Positions 1-9,107 are shown, counted from the stretch's first letter. The stretch is 57,570 bases of DNA from Deltaproteobacteria bacterium GWA2_45_12 (GCA_001797365.1 MGPH01000037.1:9897-67466); one strand, 5' to 3'. Made by a program: numbers and translations. Notes: generated from the letters alone by a model not told the origin.

Positions 1-606
1 GCAAAAGTGGAAAAAGTTTTTTTCTCGCTTACTGCTAAAAATCCTGCGGATACCGTTTATATAAACCGCAAACTGGCCGAATATCTTAAAACGCACAATA
101 AAAATTTTCCACTTCACCTTCGATATCAACCTGCAGGGACTGAGGATCTTCTCTTATCCACTTCGGTTCATCTGGGAACTTTGCTTGTGGAGGGCTTAGG
201 CGATAGTTTGCAGATCCAAGGTGTTCCCTTTTTGGATAATCTCAAACTGGCCTACAATATTTTGCAAGGTTGTCGTCTGCGTATTTTCAAAACGGAATAC
301 ATTTCCTGTCCCTCGTGTGGGCGCACACTCTTTGATCTTCAGACCACCACGCAAAAAATTCGTGAAGTGACGGGCCACCTCAAAGGTGTGAAAATCGCCG
401 TCATGGGTTGCATTGTCAATGGCCCGGGTGAAATGGCCGATGCTGATTTTGGTTATGTGGGCACTGGCCCCAAAAAAATAAGTTTGTATGTCGGCAAGGA
501 ATGTGTGGAACGCAATATCCCCGAAGAAGATGCCGTCGATCATTTGATCGGACTTATCAAAACCCACAATCGTTGGGTAGAAAATCAAGCCCCTTCCTCT
601 CTTTAA
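1..606 (+). CDS. ispG: IspG, 4-hydroxy-3-methylbut-2-enyl diphosphate synthase (C-terminal part, long form)
   Basis: The 5' end lies outside the window; the frame is open from base 1. IspG makes HMBPP in the MEP isoprenoid pathway using a [4Fe-4S] cluster. The C-terminal iron-sulfur domain is complete: CPSCGR (about residues 101-106) supplies two cluster cysteines and GCIVNGPGE the third cysteine and the conserved glutamate. The preceding segment (LHLRYQPAGTEDLL, GTLLVEGLGD) resembles the end of the extra barrel domain of the long IspG form known from plants, chlamydiae and Bacteroidetes rather than the short E. coli form. It ends 14 bases before a low-complexity C/G repeat. Confidence 0.95.
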   Translation, partial: AKVEKVFFSLTAKNPADTVYINRKLAEYLKTHNKNFPLHLRYQPAGTEDLLLSTSVHLGTLLVEGLGDSLQIQGVPFLDNLKLAYNILQGCRLRIFKTEYISCPSCGRTLFDLQTTTQKIREVTGHLKGVKIAVMGCIVNGPGEMADADFGYVGTGPKKISLYVGKECVERNIPEEDAVDHLIGLIKTHNRWVENQAPSSL

Positions 607-620
607 ATTCTTAAAATAAT

Positions 621-665
621 TGGGGATTTTACCCCCCCATCTCGAAGGGGAAATTGGGGAATTTT
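621..665. repeat. Degenerate CCCC/GGGG palindromic repeat
   Basis: GGGGATTTTACCCCCC is followed by GAAGGGGAAATTGGGG. This looks like a decayed member of the C-run/G-run family seen more clearly near 8111, 39341, 46639, 52239 and 55255. It sits directly after ispG. Confidence 0.4.
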
Positions 666-729
666 TCTTATTCCACAAAGGGTATAAATACAACCCATTG
701 AAATTATTAATCTTTAATTATTCTCTGTC

Positions 730-745
730 AGGCACCTTTCTTGCT
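730..745 (+). promoter_or_regulatory. Candidate sigma-54 promoter (-24/-12) of the lipoprotein gene
   Basis: AGGCAC, five bases, TTGCT, with the GG and GC dinucleotides exactly 10 bases apart as sigma-54 requires. Only the first base differs from TGGCAC. Predicted transcription starts about 20 bases before the ATG at 776, leaving room for the AAGGAG ribosome site. Five exact relatives occur elsewhere in the window. Confidence 0.6.
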
Positions 746-775
746 TATATTAAGAATGTACGAAAAGGAGCTTTT

Positions 776-1960
776 ATGATGAAAAAACTTTTTACAAAAT
801 TTTTAATGGTTCAATTGGGCCTTCTTATCGCGTCTTTTCTGCCAGCTTGTAGCGGTGGCAGTTTAAGGATTGATTGTAAAGACGGTGAGTTTTGGGAACG
901 TGAATCCAAGCAATGTGTGCGTACAGATACCATTACTCAAAATATAGGAGGAAACACATGCAATCCAGAGGGTGGTGGTGATAACAATTCACCTCCTGCC
1001 AATGAATGTTCAGAAGAAATTATTACCGCCCGTACCGAAATGGCCTCGTGGATTCCTGATACAGCTAAAGTTTATGGATTTGCCAGATACGATAGTCAGG
1101 ATGTTCTTTGGGATGTAGCTCCAACCGGGGAATTTAAAGAAAAGATCAACAGTTTTATTGATGGTTTAGGAAAAGGTATGGCGGCCTTTGGCTTCATGGA
1201 GAAACAAGGCATGCACATGGCTGTTTATTCAACCAAAGAAGCGCCAGAAAATGAAGATGAGGGTGATAATTGGATGAAACAGTTGGATGCCATGATTTTT
1301 TATTTCCCTCAAATCAGGGATGAGTCTGTTGTATTTGCCGCTGGTCAAAATTTGGTAGTTGAAGGGCAAGAAGACGATCCTTTGCTTGTATTAAACGCGG
1401 ACGTTTTGGAAGGAGGGCAGTACCAAAAGCTAATCGTGCAGGATGAGGAAATTGTCCAGACTGTTTATGTAGCGAGCCATTTTATTGTGGTTACCCTCTC
1501 TCCAGAAAATGTAGAAAATATTGAAAATGTCCGTCTGGGAAGGGCTAATTCGGTTAATACTTTATCCCGGGCTCAATCCATTATTCGCGACTGTGGGTCC
1601 ACCATCCATGTCATGGCCAAAACCAATTGGCTTAAAAAAGCAGAAGATGTGGATGTGGCCAAACTGGACGAATTAATTACCAAATATGCCAAGGGCGACG
1701 TAAGTGTAAAAAAATATTTTACAGCGGATGCCCAGGATGTGGCTATTGAGTTGGCTCTGCGTGGTTTTCGTAAAGACGATACGGTGAGACCCGAGAATGT
1801 ACTGGGATACAAATTTGCCGAATTAAGCGGGGCTTTCTGGGATGGTGAAAACCGTGAAACAAAACTCCAGGTTGAAATCTCGGACAAAGCGATTGCCTAT
1901 TTGATGATTTTGTTTAATTTGGATGATGAAGATGGGGCTGCGCCGCCTCCGGCTCCTTAA
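776..1960 (+). CDS. Predicted lipoprotein of unknown function
   Basis: A 394-residue protein with a lipoprotein signal peptide: two lysines, a hydrophobic stretch, then the lipobox LPAC at about residue 25. The start at 776 is chosen over upstream in-frame codons because AAGGAG lies 6 bases before it and the signal peptide begins there. The first 60 mature residues are cysteine-rich and Gly/Asn/Pro-rich, a likely surface linker. The rest is acidic and mixed alpha/beta with no recognised motif, ending in AAPPPAP. A candidate sigma-54 promoter lies just upstream, and the next gene is convergent 2 bases away. The family is unknown to me. Confidence 0.8.
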   Translation: MMKKLFTKFLMVQLGLLIASFLPACSGGSLRIDCKDGEFWERESKQCVRTDTITQNIGGNTCNPEGGGDNNSPPANECSEEIITARTEMASWIPDTAKVYGFARYDSQDVLWDVAPTGEFKEKINSFIDGLGKGMAAFGFMEKQGMHMAVYSTKEAPENEDEGDNWMKQLDAMIFYFPQIRDESVVFAAGQNLVVEGQEDDPLLVLNADVLEGGQYQKLIVQDEEIVQTVYVASHFIVVTLSPENVENIENVRLGRANSVNTLSRAQSIIRDCGSTIHVMAKTNWLKKAEDVDVAKLDELITKYAKGDVSVKKYFTADAQDVAIELALRGFRKDDTVRPENVLGYKFAELSGAFWDGENRETKLQVEISDKAIAYLMILFNLDDEDGAAPPPAP

Positions 1961-1962
1961 TT

Positions 1963-2733
1963 TTACCGGAAAACGCCGTTTCGGTACTTAAGCGAGATGA
2001 GAAAATCGTAGAGCCAGTCCGGCAAGATCTGAATCACCTTCGTTAAAATCTGTAAAGGCCAGGGAAACACAAACCTGGCCTTTTTCTTTTCAATTGCGCG
2101 CACCATCCGCTCTGCCGCATCGCGGGCGCCAATCACTAAAGGCATGTGTTTGTTCTTGGCTGTCATGGGCGTGTGCACATAACCCGGATGAATGCTGGTG
2201 ACATGGATGCCATGGTGTTTTAAATCGCAGCGAATGGATTCCAAATAAGTCGTGAGCGCTGCTTTGCTCGAAGAGTAAGCGCTGGAGGCCGGCAGCCCGC
2301 GAAACGAAGCCACACTCGACACTCCCACCAAATGCCCGCAACCCTGTTTGAGCATGATGTTCTTGGCCGCCTCCAAGCTCGCCACGCATCCCATGACATT
2401 GGTGGCCAAGATGCTGAGCGTTTTTTCCGTGTGATCCTCCCACGCCGGAGTCGAAGCCCCAATGCCTGCGTTGGCGATGAAGATGTCGACTTGTTCCAAT
2501 TCGTGGAATAGGCCTTGAATCACTGGAGCGACTTGAGGAAGGTTTTGAACGTCACAAGCAGCAATAAAAATTTTTGTCCCCGGGAATTGGATTTCGATTT
2601 CCTTCTTTAAACTTTCAAGCAACTCCAACCGTCGCGCCGTCAGTCCCAGCGAATACCCTTTTTGAGCATACACAAAAGCCATTTCGCGCCCGAGTCCCGT
2701 TGAAGCGCCGGTGATGATGACGGTGGGTTGCAT
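1963..2733 (-). CDS. Short-chain dehydrogenase/reductase (SDR) family oxidoreductase
   Basis: A 256-residue classical SDR. The N-terminal TGASTGLG is the Rossmann nucleotide-binding glycine motif, NAGIG is the structural NAG motif, and SAYSSSK is the catalytic YxxxK with its upstream serine (SSVASF). An arginine after the second strand (TARRLELL) favours NADP(H). The C-terminal region is basic and hydrophobic (WPLQILTKVIQILPDWLYDFLI), which may touch the membrane. It stands alone, convergent with the lipoprotein gene. The substrate cannot be deduced. Confidence 0.9.
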   Translation of the reverse strand: MQPTVIITGASTGLGREMAFVYAQKGYSLGLTARRLELLESLKKEIEIQFPGTKIFIAACDVQNLPQVAPVIQGLFHELEQVDIFIANAGIGASTPAWEDHTEKTLSILATNVMGCVASLEAAKNIMLKQGCGHLVGVSSVASFRGLPASSAYSSSKAALTTYLESIRCDLKHHGIHVTSIHPGYVHTPMTAKNKHMPLVIGARDAAERMVRAIEKKKARFVFPWPLQILTKVIQILPDWLYDFLISLKYRNGVFR

Positions 2734-2848
2734 AGGGGCACCCTAAAGCAGTAAAAGGGGCAAAGCCAATGAAAATGTGATGAAAATGTGAGCAACTTTA
2801 TTTTTAAGAAATCGATAACCCTCCCACACTTTTTAAGAGAGGATTTTT

Positions 2849-3790
2849 ATGGCATTTTCACCATCATCTTTGGTGCGTCTTGGGACGAATAGAGGAATTA
2901 ATCTCCTTGGAGGTCATTCCCTTTTTAACCGCCCTGTTGCGAGCCCACCTGTATCCCATGATCACCGACCCTTAGGCCTGCCGCACTCTATTCATGGCCC
3001 CAAGAAGACAATGGATCCAGTTCAGATAACCTACGATGCCAGTCATTATAACCCAGTTGAAAATCCACTTTTAGGGAACGGAGACGATCTCTTCATGGGT
3101 TCTGCCGATCTTATTTTGGAGGATGTTATTCAAAGCCCAAGGGTTCATGCAAGTAAGCCAGAATACACTACGGAAGATGTGGAGGCCATGTTGCGGACTT
3201 ACACCGCTCATGTTGTAGCGCGGCCAATGGAAGAAGTGTTTTCATCAGACGAACTTGCTGAGATGGCAGCAACAGAGGCAGGCTGGAAGCGGGTTACGCC
3301 GGAGGGAATCCCTATTCTTCGCCCAGGAGATGGAAAAACGAGATCCCTCTTTGAGCAAATCATGAAACGCCTTACAGCAGCGGTCCCGCTCGATGAAAAA
3401 GCCGCTTCTGCCGATGTTCCTGTGGCATCTGACATGCTGGCGGCTCGACAAGTCGATGTGGCGACTCCAGCTGATATGGTTGCGGAATGGGCTCAAGTGG
3501 ATGAGGAACCTTTGACCGTTCTAGATTGCTTTCTGATTTCCGATGCAGTGTTACAATCGGATCGTCTCCCTAAGGGACTCACACTGGAAGTGGCCCGAGC
3601 CATGGTGGAATTTTTAAGGAGAGTCCAAGCAGCCCGTTCTGAAGATAGGCCTGTTGATGTCCCCTTTTTAGGGGACTCTCTAGCTAATTTTTTTGACTCA
3701 ATGACGGATTCAAGACTGGAGGCAATGATTGAGCTTTGTCAGGGCATTGTGGAAAGAATCAAAGCACAAGAAAAAGAGGGGGACTTGTAG
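2849..3790 (+). CDS. Hypothetical protein with Pro/His-rich N-terminus
   Basis: A 313-residue protein I do not recognise. The first 55 residues are rich in Pro, His, Gly and Arg without a signal peptide; the rest is acidic and mostly helical by composition (MVEFLRRVQAARS, LEAMIELCQGIVERIKAQEK). GAGAGGAT precedes the ATG. The stop codon TAG is the first part of a GTAG-type palindromic repeat, so the repeat sets the C-terminus. Four other proteins of the window (start codons near 24095, 43256, 46588 and 50949) begin with a similar kind of leader. Confidence 0.7.
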   Translation: MAFSPSSLVRLGTNRGINLLGGHSLFNRPVASPPVSHDHRPLGLPHSIHGPKKTMDPVQITYDASHYNPVENPLLGNGDDLFMGSADLILEDVIQSPRVHASKPEYTTEDVEAMLRTYTAHVVARPMEEVFSSDELAEMAATEAGWKRVTPEGIPILRPGDGKTRSLFEQIMKRLTAAVPLDEKAASADVPVASDMLAARQVDVATPADMVAEWAQVDEEPLTVLDCFLISDAVLQSDRLPKGLTLEVARAMVEFLRRVQAARSEDRPVDVPFLGDSLANFFDSMTDSRLEAMIELCQGIVERIKAQEKEGDL

Positions 3791-3853
3791 GGGCGCCGCT
3801 TGCTGCGCCCGTCAATAGGAACAAATCACGGGCGAACACAAGGTTCGCGGGAC
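3787..3853. repeat. BIME-like pair of GTAG palindromes
   Basis: The first unit is GTAGGGGCGCCGC followed by TTGCTGCGCCC; the second is GGGCGAACACAAGGTTCGC. The first is the same sequence found inside nrdJ at 7864 and inverted at 24144. GTAG followed by a hairpin is the hallmark of REP elements mobilised by RAYT transposases; no RAYT gene lies in the window. Confidence 0.75.
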
Positions 3854-3913
3854 AAATCCCTTGACAATGAAGGGTTAAATCCGCGAAAAGAGCACCCACA
3901 CTTGGAGGAATTC

Positions 3914-4147
3914 ATGGCCACCAAAGAAGACAAAGTAAAAGATAATGCCCCGGGAAGCTGGTATGTCGATGCGCAATGTATCGACTGCGATTTATGTCGT
4001 ACAACGGCTCCTGCCAATTTTAAACAGAACCCCGATGAAGGTTATTCCTATGTTTATAAGCAGCCGGAAAACGATGAGGAACGTAAATTGTGCCAACAGG
4101 CCTTGGAAGAATGCCCTGTAGAAGCCATCGGGAGCGATGCCGAATAA
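3914..4147 (+). CDS. Ferredoxin, single [4Fe-4S] type
   Basis: A 77-residue acidic electron carrier. CIDCDLC (residues 17-23) and the later ECPVEAI supply four cysteines for one [4Fe-4S] cluster; the second half of a duplicated bacterial ferredoxin is replaced by a cysteine-poor stretch, as in the Desulfovibrio ferredoxin I type. The start at 3914 follows GGAGG by 5 bases; the in-frame sequence upstream is repeat DNA. It lies ahead of nrdJ but is separated from it by a terminator, so it is probably its own unit. Its redox partner is not evident. Confidence 0.9.
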   Translation: MATKEDKVKDNAPGSWYVDAQCIDCDLCRTTAPANFKQNPDEGYSYVYKQPENDEERKLCQQALEECPVEAIGSDAE

Positions 4148-4188
4148 AAAATCTCGTTTAACCACTTGATTTAAGTTTAAAATTTTTA

Positions 4189-4225
4189 AACACCCCTTTT
4201 TTGAAAGGGGTTGTTCTTTTTTTTT
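4189..4225 (+). terminator. Rho-independent terminator after the ferredoxin gene
   Basis: CCCCTTT pairs with AAAGGGG across a short loop, extended by AACA/TGTT, then a run of about nine T residues. It separates ferredoxin from nrdJ. Confidence 0.85.
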
Positions 4226-4269
4226 CAAATTTTTTTTTATATCAAAATCAGTTATTTATCATTTCTTCT

Positions 4270-4378
4270 AAAAACCTCCTTGATACCCACTAAGCCTTGT
4301 GGTTGAATCCAACCTCACCACAAGATGTAGTAGTTTCCTCAAATTGAGGGGGGAATCCACAGCACCTTAGGTTTTTTT
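4270..4378 (+). promoter_or_regulatory. Candidate structured leader upstream of nrdJ
   Basis: The segment can close on itself: AAAAACCT (4270-4277) pairs with AGGTTTTT (4369-4376). Inside are a 7-bp hairpin CTTGTGG/CCACAAG (4296-4302 with 4318-4324) and CCTC/GAGG (4337-4340 with 4346-4349). The closing strand ends in a T run, so the whole could act as an attenuator. It is not a cobalamin riboswitch by its conserved boxes. The nrdJ start is about 160 bases further on. Confidence 0.4.
4317..4333. promoter_or_regulatory. Possible NrdR box
   Basis: ACCACAAGATGTAGTAG resembles the NrdR operator (consensus near ACACWATATATWGTGT), which often precedes ribonucleotide reductase genes. Only one box is seen where two are usual, and it overlaps the candidate leader structure. 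Confidence 0.3.
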
Positions 4379-4428
4379 AAAAAGAGCGATTTTTTTACGC
4401 TTAAGGGGTAGTTTTTGGCTTTTTTATG

Positions 4429-4513
4429 GTTCGACGGGGCTCACCATGTCCATATTATGAAGGACACCCTGAGCCGACGTGCTGAGCCAGTCGAAGCATT
4501 GTCGAAGGGTCAA
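4429..4513. repeat. Dispersed repeat with GCTCACCATGTCCAT and CTGAGC/TCGAAGGG blocks
   Basis: GGTTCGAC and GCTCACCATGTCCAT recur near 49718-49773. The second half, with ACCCTGAGCC and GTCGAAGGGT, is a relative of the CTCAGG/TCGAAGG repeat at 51774 and 53982. It lies just before the ribosome site of nrdJ. Confidence 0.6.
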
Positions 4514-4536
4514 CAATTTAAGTTTAGGGGGTTTTC

Positions 4537-7500
4537 ATGAAAATCAAACGCGTTCTCACCAAAAAAGGTCAGTCACCTTATCAAGATATTCGTTTTGTTC
4601 CTCGTCATTCTGAAATTAGAAACCCTGATGGATCCATTGCCTTTCATATGGATAATGTCATCATCCCCGAAAGCTGGTCGCAGGTGGCCACTGATGTTTT
4701 GGCGCAAAAATATTTTCGTAAAACAGGAGTGCCCTTGGATCAAGAAGGGGCTTCTATTAGCTATCACCGTCAGCCGGCTGCAAAGCCATCCAAAGAAGCT
4801 AAATTGGGCTCGGAACATGATGCTCGCCAGGTTTTTCATCGCATGGCGGGTTGTTGGACTTTTTGGGCTGAAAAATACGGTTACTTTGATACGCCCGAAG
4901 ACGCAGATGTCTTTTACGATGAAGTTTCCTACATGCTTGCCAATCAAATGGCCGCACCCAACAGCCCTCAGTGGTTTAATACGGGGCTCCATTATGCCTA
5001 TGGGTTGGATGGTGGCAGCCAGGGGCATTATTTTGTTAATCCAAAGACAGGGGCTTTGGAAAAATCAACCAGTGCGTATGAACGCGGGCAAGTGCATGCG
5101 TGTTTTATCCAGTCAGTCCGTGATGATTTGGTCAACGAAGGGGGTATCATGGATTTATGGACCAAGGAGGCCCGCCTTTTTAAATATGGTTCGGGTACGG
5201 GGTCAAACTTTAGTGCCATTCGCGGCAAGGGAGAAAGACTTTCCGGGGGCGGGCGTTCGTCCGGTTTGATGAGCTTTTTGCAAATTGGAGATCGCGCTGC
5301 CGGGGCCATCAAGTCAGGGGGAACCACACGCCGTGCGGCCAAGATGGTCGTGCTTGATGTGGATCATCCGGATATTGAAGAGTTTGTTAATTGGAAGGTT
5401 ATTGAAGAACAAAAAGTGGCGGCCTTGGTGGCGGGATCGCGTATTTCCCACCGGTGTTTGTCGGCCATCATGACCGCTTGCCAAAACAAGGAATTGGGCG
5501 AGGACCGGTTTGAACCCAAAAAGAATCCCGAGTTGAACAAGGCCATTTTCCAGGCGCGTACCAATGAAATTCCGCTCAATTATGTTTATCGAGTTATTCA
5601 GTATGCACGGCAGGGTTACAACCATATTGAATTCCGTGAATACAATACCGAATGGACTTCCGAGGCTTATCAAACCGTTTCCGGACAAAATTCCAACAAT
5701 TCGGTCAGGCTTTCCAACGATTTCATGAAAGCCGTCATTGAAGACGAGGAATGGAACTTGGTCAACCGTTCCGATAAAAAAATTTCCAAAACCATGAAGG
5801 CCCGGGATTTGTGGGATCAAATTTCTTATGCGGCTTGGGCTTGTGCTGACCCCGGGGTTCAATATGACACCACGGTAAACCAATGGCATACCTGCCCCCA
5901 GGGCGGGCGCATCAACGCCAGCAACCCGTGTTCGGAATACATGTTCTTAGATGATACGGCTTGCAATTTGGCTTCCTTAAACCTGATCAAGTTTTACGAT
6001 TTGGAAAAGGAACAATTCAATATCGAAGCCTACCGTCATGCGACTCGTTTGTGGACGGTCATTTTGGAAATATCGGTGCTCATGGCCCAGTTTCCAAGCA
6101 AGGAAATTGCCATCAAAACACACGAGTACCGCACTCTTGGTTTGGGCTATGCCAACCTGGGAGCGCTTTTAATGGTTCAAGGGATCCCCTATGACAGTAA
6201 AAAAGGCCGGGCCATTTCAGGAGCCCTGACGGCTATTTTGTGCGGGGAATCCTATGCGACTTCGGCTGAGATGGCCAAAGAGTTGGGGGCTTTCCCTCGT
6301 TTTGAAGAAAATAAAAATGCCATGCTGCGTGTGATACGCAACCACCGGCGTGCGGCTTACAATGTCAGCGAAAGTGAATATGAAGACCTGACCATCAGCC
6401 CCATGGGGATTGACCATCGTGAATGCCCGGCTGATTTGTTGCGTTCGGCCCGTGAAGCTTGGGATCGTGCCCTCAATTTGGGGGAACGTCATGGGTACCG
6501 CAATGCGCAGTCCACCGTTATTGCTCCTACAGGGACGATCGGGTTGGTGATGGATTGCGATACCACCGGCATCGAACCTGATTTTGCCCTGGTCAAATTC
6601 AAAAAATTGGCAGGGGGAGGGTATTTTAAAATTATCAATCAAAGTGTTCCGCCGGCTCTTAAAAGATTGGGATACAATGAAGACCAGATTTTGGAGATTA
6701 TCCGTTATTGCCGTGGGACAGGCACTCTTAAAGGAGCTCCTGTCATTAATCACGAAAGCCTCAAGTCCAAGGGGTTTACCGAAGATGTTTTGGAAAAAAT
6801 CGAAGGCCAGCTCTTGCAGGCTTTTGACATTACCTTTGTGTTTAATAAATGGACTTTGGGAGAAGACTTTATTCATGATGTGCTTGGCATCGCCGATGAA
6901 AAATCAAATGCGTTCTCCTTTAATCTTTTGAAGGAAATTGGTTTCACCGATGAAGAAATTGCCAAGGCCAATGATTATTGCTGTGGCACGATGACTTTGG
7001 AAGGGGCTCCCTTCCTGAAGGAAGAACATCTGGCCGTGTTTGACTGCGCCAGCAAGTGCGGCAAATATGGGAAGCGCTACATTCATACCAATGGACACAT
7101 TGAGATGATGGCGGCGGCCCAGCCCTTTATTTCGGGGGCCATTTCCAAAACCATCAACATGCCCAATGAGGCCACCATCCAAGACGTCCAGGAAGCTTAC
7201 ACCAAGTCGTGGCGCATGATGCTGAAGGCCAATGCATTGTATCGTGACGGTTCCAAACTATCACAACCTTTGAATTCTGTAGCCAAGGATTTGTTGGACG
7301 ATATCCAGATCACGGAAGAAAAAATTGGGGAACGTCCCACCCCTCTTCAGATTGTCGAAAAGGTGGTTTACCGCTATCTGTCCAAACGGCGCACACTCCC
7401 TGGGCGTCGTAATGGATTTACCCAAAAAGCGGAAGTGGGAGGGCATAAGGTTTATCTTCGCACGGGCGAATTTGCCGATGGTTCGCTTGGTGAAATTTTC

Positions 7501-8106
7501 CTTGATATGCATAAAGAAGGGGCTGCTTTCCGAAGCTTGATGAACTGTTTTGCCATCGCCATTTCCATTGGTCTTCAATACGGGGTTCCCTTGGAAGAAT
7601 TTGTGGAAGCTTTCACTTTCACCCGTTTTGAGCCCAACGGCATCGTGAAGGGCCACGACAATATCAAGATGTCGACCTCTGTCATTGATTACATTTTCCG
7701 TGAGCTGGCCATGAGCTATTTGGGCCGCTATGATTTGGTGCACGTCAATCCCGAAGACTTGCGTAACGATGCGGTAAAGAGGCAGGAAAAGGATTTTGAC
7801 AGCGAGGAAGTTGTCTCCGTCCGAAAGATCCCGGCGGCCACCGCCGATGGCGGGCAGATGGAGGTAGGGGCGCCGCTTGCTGCGCCCATACATGCGGGCA
7901 ATGGGGGTAACGGAGGGATGCAGGGAGTACCCCTCACCATGCGCGCCGCGCTCAAAGACTTCGATGTCACTGCGACAAAACTCCAGGAAGCCCGCCTCAA
8001 AGGTTACGAAGGCGACCCCTGCCCCGAATGCGGACAGCTGACGCTGGTGAGGAACGGCAGTTGCCTTAAATGCAACAGCTGCGGAGCCACAACGGGATGT
8101 TCCTGA
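4537..8106 (+). CDS. nrdJ: Adenosylcobalamin-dependent class II ribonucleoside-diphosphate reductase
   Basis: An 1189-residue class II RNR that reduces ribonucleotides with a B12-derived radical, with or without oxygen. [16 protein letters not shown] lies in the barrel; NPCSE near residue 463-467 is the N-x-C-x-E active-site motif with the thiyl-radical cysteine; VHACF and ACNLAS supply the disulfide-forming cysteines. The C-terminus ([13 protein letters not shown]) is a zinc-ribbon-like tail of the large NrdJ family. GGGG precedes the start by about 6 bases. Oddity: residues 1110-1117 are encoded by a GTAG palindrome, in a Gly/Ala-rich linker before the tail. No nrdAB or nrdD lies in the window. 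Confidence 0.96.
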   Translation: MKIKRVLTKKGQSPYQDIRFVPRHSEIRNPDGSIAFHMDNVIIPESWSQVATDVLAQKYFRKTGVPLDQEGASISYHRQPAAKPSKEAKLGSEHDARQVFHRMAGCWTFWAEKYGYFDTPEDADVFYDEVSYMLANQMAAPNSPQWFNTGLHYAYGLDGGSQGHYFVNPKTGALEKSTSAYERGQVHACFIQSVRDDLVNEGGIMDLWTKEARLFKYGSGTGSNFSAIRGKGERLSGGGRSSGLMSFLQIGDRAAGAIKSGGTTRRAAKMVVLDVDHPDIEEFVNWKVIEEQKVAALVAGSRISHRCLSAIMTACQNKELGEDRFEPKKNPELNKAIFQARTNEIPLNYVYRVIQYARQGYNHIEFREYNTEWTSEAYQTVSGQNSNNSVRLSNDFMKAVIEDEEWNLVNRSDKKISKTMKARDLWDQISYAAWACADPGVQYDTTVNQWHTCPQGGRINASNPCSEYMFLDDTACNLASLNLIKFYDLEKEQFNIEAYRHATRLWTVILEISVLMAQFPSKEIAIKTHEYRTLGLGYANLGALLMVQGIPYDSKKGRAISGALTAILCGESYATSAEMAKELGAFPRFEENKNAMLRVIRNHRRAAYNVSESEYEDLTISPMGIDHRECPADLLRSAREAWDRALNLGERHGYRNAQSTVIAPTGTIGLVMDCDTTGIEPDFALVKFKKLAGGGYFKIINQSVPPALKRLGYNEDQILEIIRYCRGTGTLKGAPVINHESLKSKGFTEDVLEKIEGQLLQAFDITFVFNKWTLGEDFIHDVLGIADEKSNAFSFNLLKEIGFTDEEIAKANDYCCGTMTLEGAPFLKEEHLAVFDCASKCGKYGKRYIHTNGHIEMMAAAQPFISGAISKTINMPNEATIQDVQEAYTKSWRMMLKANALYRDGSKLSQPLNSVAKDLLDDIQITEEKIGERPTPLQIVEKVVYRYLSKRRTLPGRRNGFTQKAEVGGHKVYLRTGEFADGSLGEIFLDMHKEGAAFRSLMNCFAIAISIGLQYGVPLEEFVEAFTFTRFEPNGIVKGHDNIKMSTSVIDYIFRELAMSYLGRYDLVHVNPEDLRNDAVKRQEKDFDSEEVVSVRKIPAATADGGQMEVGAPLAAPIHAGNGGNGGMQGVPLTMRAALKDFDVTATKLQEARLKGYEGDPCPECGQLTLVRNGSCLKCNSCGATTGCS
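7864..7890. repeat. GTAG palindrome inside nrdJ
   Basis: GTAGGGGCGCCGC plus TTGCTGCGCCC, identical through the hairpin to the intergenic copy at 3787. It is read in frame as VGAPLAAP and adds no stop. Confidence 0.85.
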
Positions 8107-8110
8107 TTCG

Positions 8111-8147
8111 CCCCCTCTTAGGTTAAGAGGGGGTTGGGGGGAGTTAC
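8111..8147. repeat. Hairpin of the CCCCCTCTT/AAGAGGGGG family after nrdJ
   Basis: Nine-base arms CCCCCTCTT and AAGAGGGGG with a 5-base loop, then TTGGGGGGAG. No T run follows, so it reads better as a dispersed repeat than as an intrinsic terminator, though it could stop or stabilise the nrdJ transcript. Confidence 0.55.
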
Positions 8148-8156
8148 GTCTTTGAT

Positions 8157-8423
8157 ATGAACTTCGTCGAGGATTATAATCAAATCCACCAAAATCCGGT
8201 GAATCGCGCTCTGCACATGGTGGGGATTCCCGCAGTGCTTCTTTCTTTGCCCCTTTTCTTTTGGGATTGGCGATGGGCGTTAGGCTTGTTTAGTGTCGGA
8301 TGGATTTTTCAATTTGTAGGCCATGCCTTTGAAGGCAAACCCCCCGCATTTTTTTCACATCCTGCTTATTTGATTGCCGGGATCGGCTGGTGGTTTCGTA
8401 AAGTCTTCAGAATAAAAAACTAG
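8157..8423 (+). CDS. DUF962 / Mpo1-like small membrane protein
   Basis: An 88-residue protein matching the DUF962 (YGL010w/Mpo1-like) pattern: a conserved H near the N-terminus (YNQIHQNPVNRALHMVGIP), two hydrophobic segments and the FVGHAFEGKPPAFFSHP block with conserved His and Glu. Yeast Mpo1 is an iron-dependent dioxygenase of 2-hydroxy fatty acids; the bacterial role is unknown. GGGGGAG is the possible ribosome site, which falls in the repeat after nrdJ. It probably follows nrdJ by readthrough or stands alone. Confidence 0.8.
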   Translation: MNFVEDYNQIHQNPVNRALHMVGIPAVLLSLPLFFWDWRWALGLFSVGWIFQFVGHAFEGKPPAFFSHPAYLIAGIGWWFRKVFRIKN

Positions 8424-8467
8424 GGTTCTTTTTTTACTTGAACAATAAAGAAAGCGATGTGGGTTTT

Positions 8468-8584
8468 TTACTTCTTTGTAGTAGCAGTCGTAGAAGAACT
8501 TTTCTTTTTGCTTTTAGGCCTTTTTTTGCCGTGAGAGCCTTTAAAAATCTTTCCGCGTTTTGATCTTTTGTCGCCTTTTCCCAT
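8468..8584 (-). CDS. 30S ribosomal protein bTHX
   Basis: A 38-codon gene reading MGKGDKRSKRGKIFKGSHGK and ending in Lys/Ser/Thr-rich residues. The MGKGDK-(K/R)-x-(K/R)RGKI start and the basic tail are the signature of bTHX (THX), the small peptide buried in the head of the 30S subunit in Thermus and many other bacteria. GGAGG lies 6 bases before the ATG. It is a single-gene unit, easily missed because of its size; the tail SSSTTATTKK is an extension. Confidence 0.88.
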   Translation of the reverse strand: MGKGDKRSKRGKIFKGSHGKKRPKSKKKSSSTTATTKK

Positions 8585-8649
8585 AAATTCCTCCAAAAAA
8601 GTTAAAAAGTGTTGGCATTTGTATCATTGTTTATTTTTTGAAGCAAGAA

Positions 8650-8909
8650 AGTTAAAACTGACCTTTGGACACAATTGGCTTGGTCTTTATTTTCAATGGT
8701 TTCCCGTTGTTTTAATTAAAATAAAAAAATAAAATCGTCATTCCCGCCACGTGACTCCGCAACGCGGAGTTCTGTTAGTGGGAATCCGTTATTGGGCCCC
8801 CGCCCTCAGAAATCCTCGGAATACCGAGGATTGGCCCTCGATAAAACCATTCGAGGGCAGGCTTGGCGGGGATGACTTTGATAGATGTGTCCAAAGGTCA
8901 GAGTTAAAA
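8650..8909. mobile_element. MITE-like element with 16-bp TIRs and 8-bp target duplication
   Basis: CTGACCTTTGGACACA at 8658-8673 is repeated as its perfect complement at 8886-8901, bounding a 244-bp unit. The octamer AGTTAAAA flanks both ends directly (8650-8657 and 8902-8909), as expected for a target-site duplication. The interior has no reading frame but several hairpins (ACTCCGC/GCGGAGT, CCTCGGAATACCGAGG, CCCTCGA/TCGAGGG). The internal TCATTCCCGCC/GGCGGGGATGA arms suggest further nested repeats. Confidence 0.8.
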
Positions 8910-9077
8910 AGTTAAAAATCTCGCAACTCTTTTTAGACTTTGCCGATAATCAAAACGTAAGGTTTAAAAAGGGAGTCTTTCCGGGGGTATTTCAGTCTAT
9001 ATAATATAAAAAAGGGTTCAGTCCTGACATTTTAAGTATAAGTGTTCAATTTAATGACACGAAGCGTTAGTTTCGCG

Positions 9078-9107
9078 TTGACCGATACGTGTTAAATGTG
9101 ATACAAG
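9078..9107 (+). promoter_or_regulatory. Candidate sigma-70 promoter of carD
   Basis: TTGACC, 18 bases, TACAAG with an upstream TG (extended -10). It lies about 50 bases before the carD start. Confidence 0.45.

Noticed and set aside
196-693. Long antisense frames opposite ispG, nrdJ, gyrA, recQ and fumC
   Set aside because: They follow codon structure of the genes on the other strand and show no domain, signal or start site of their own.
4240-4380. Cobalamin riboswitch before nrdJ
   Set aside because: The conserved B12 box and the core GCCACTG-type elements are missing, although the segment is structured; listed only as an unnamed leader.
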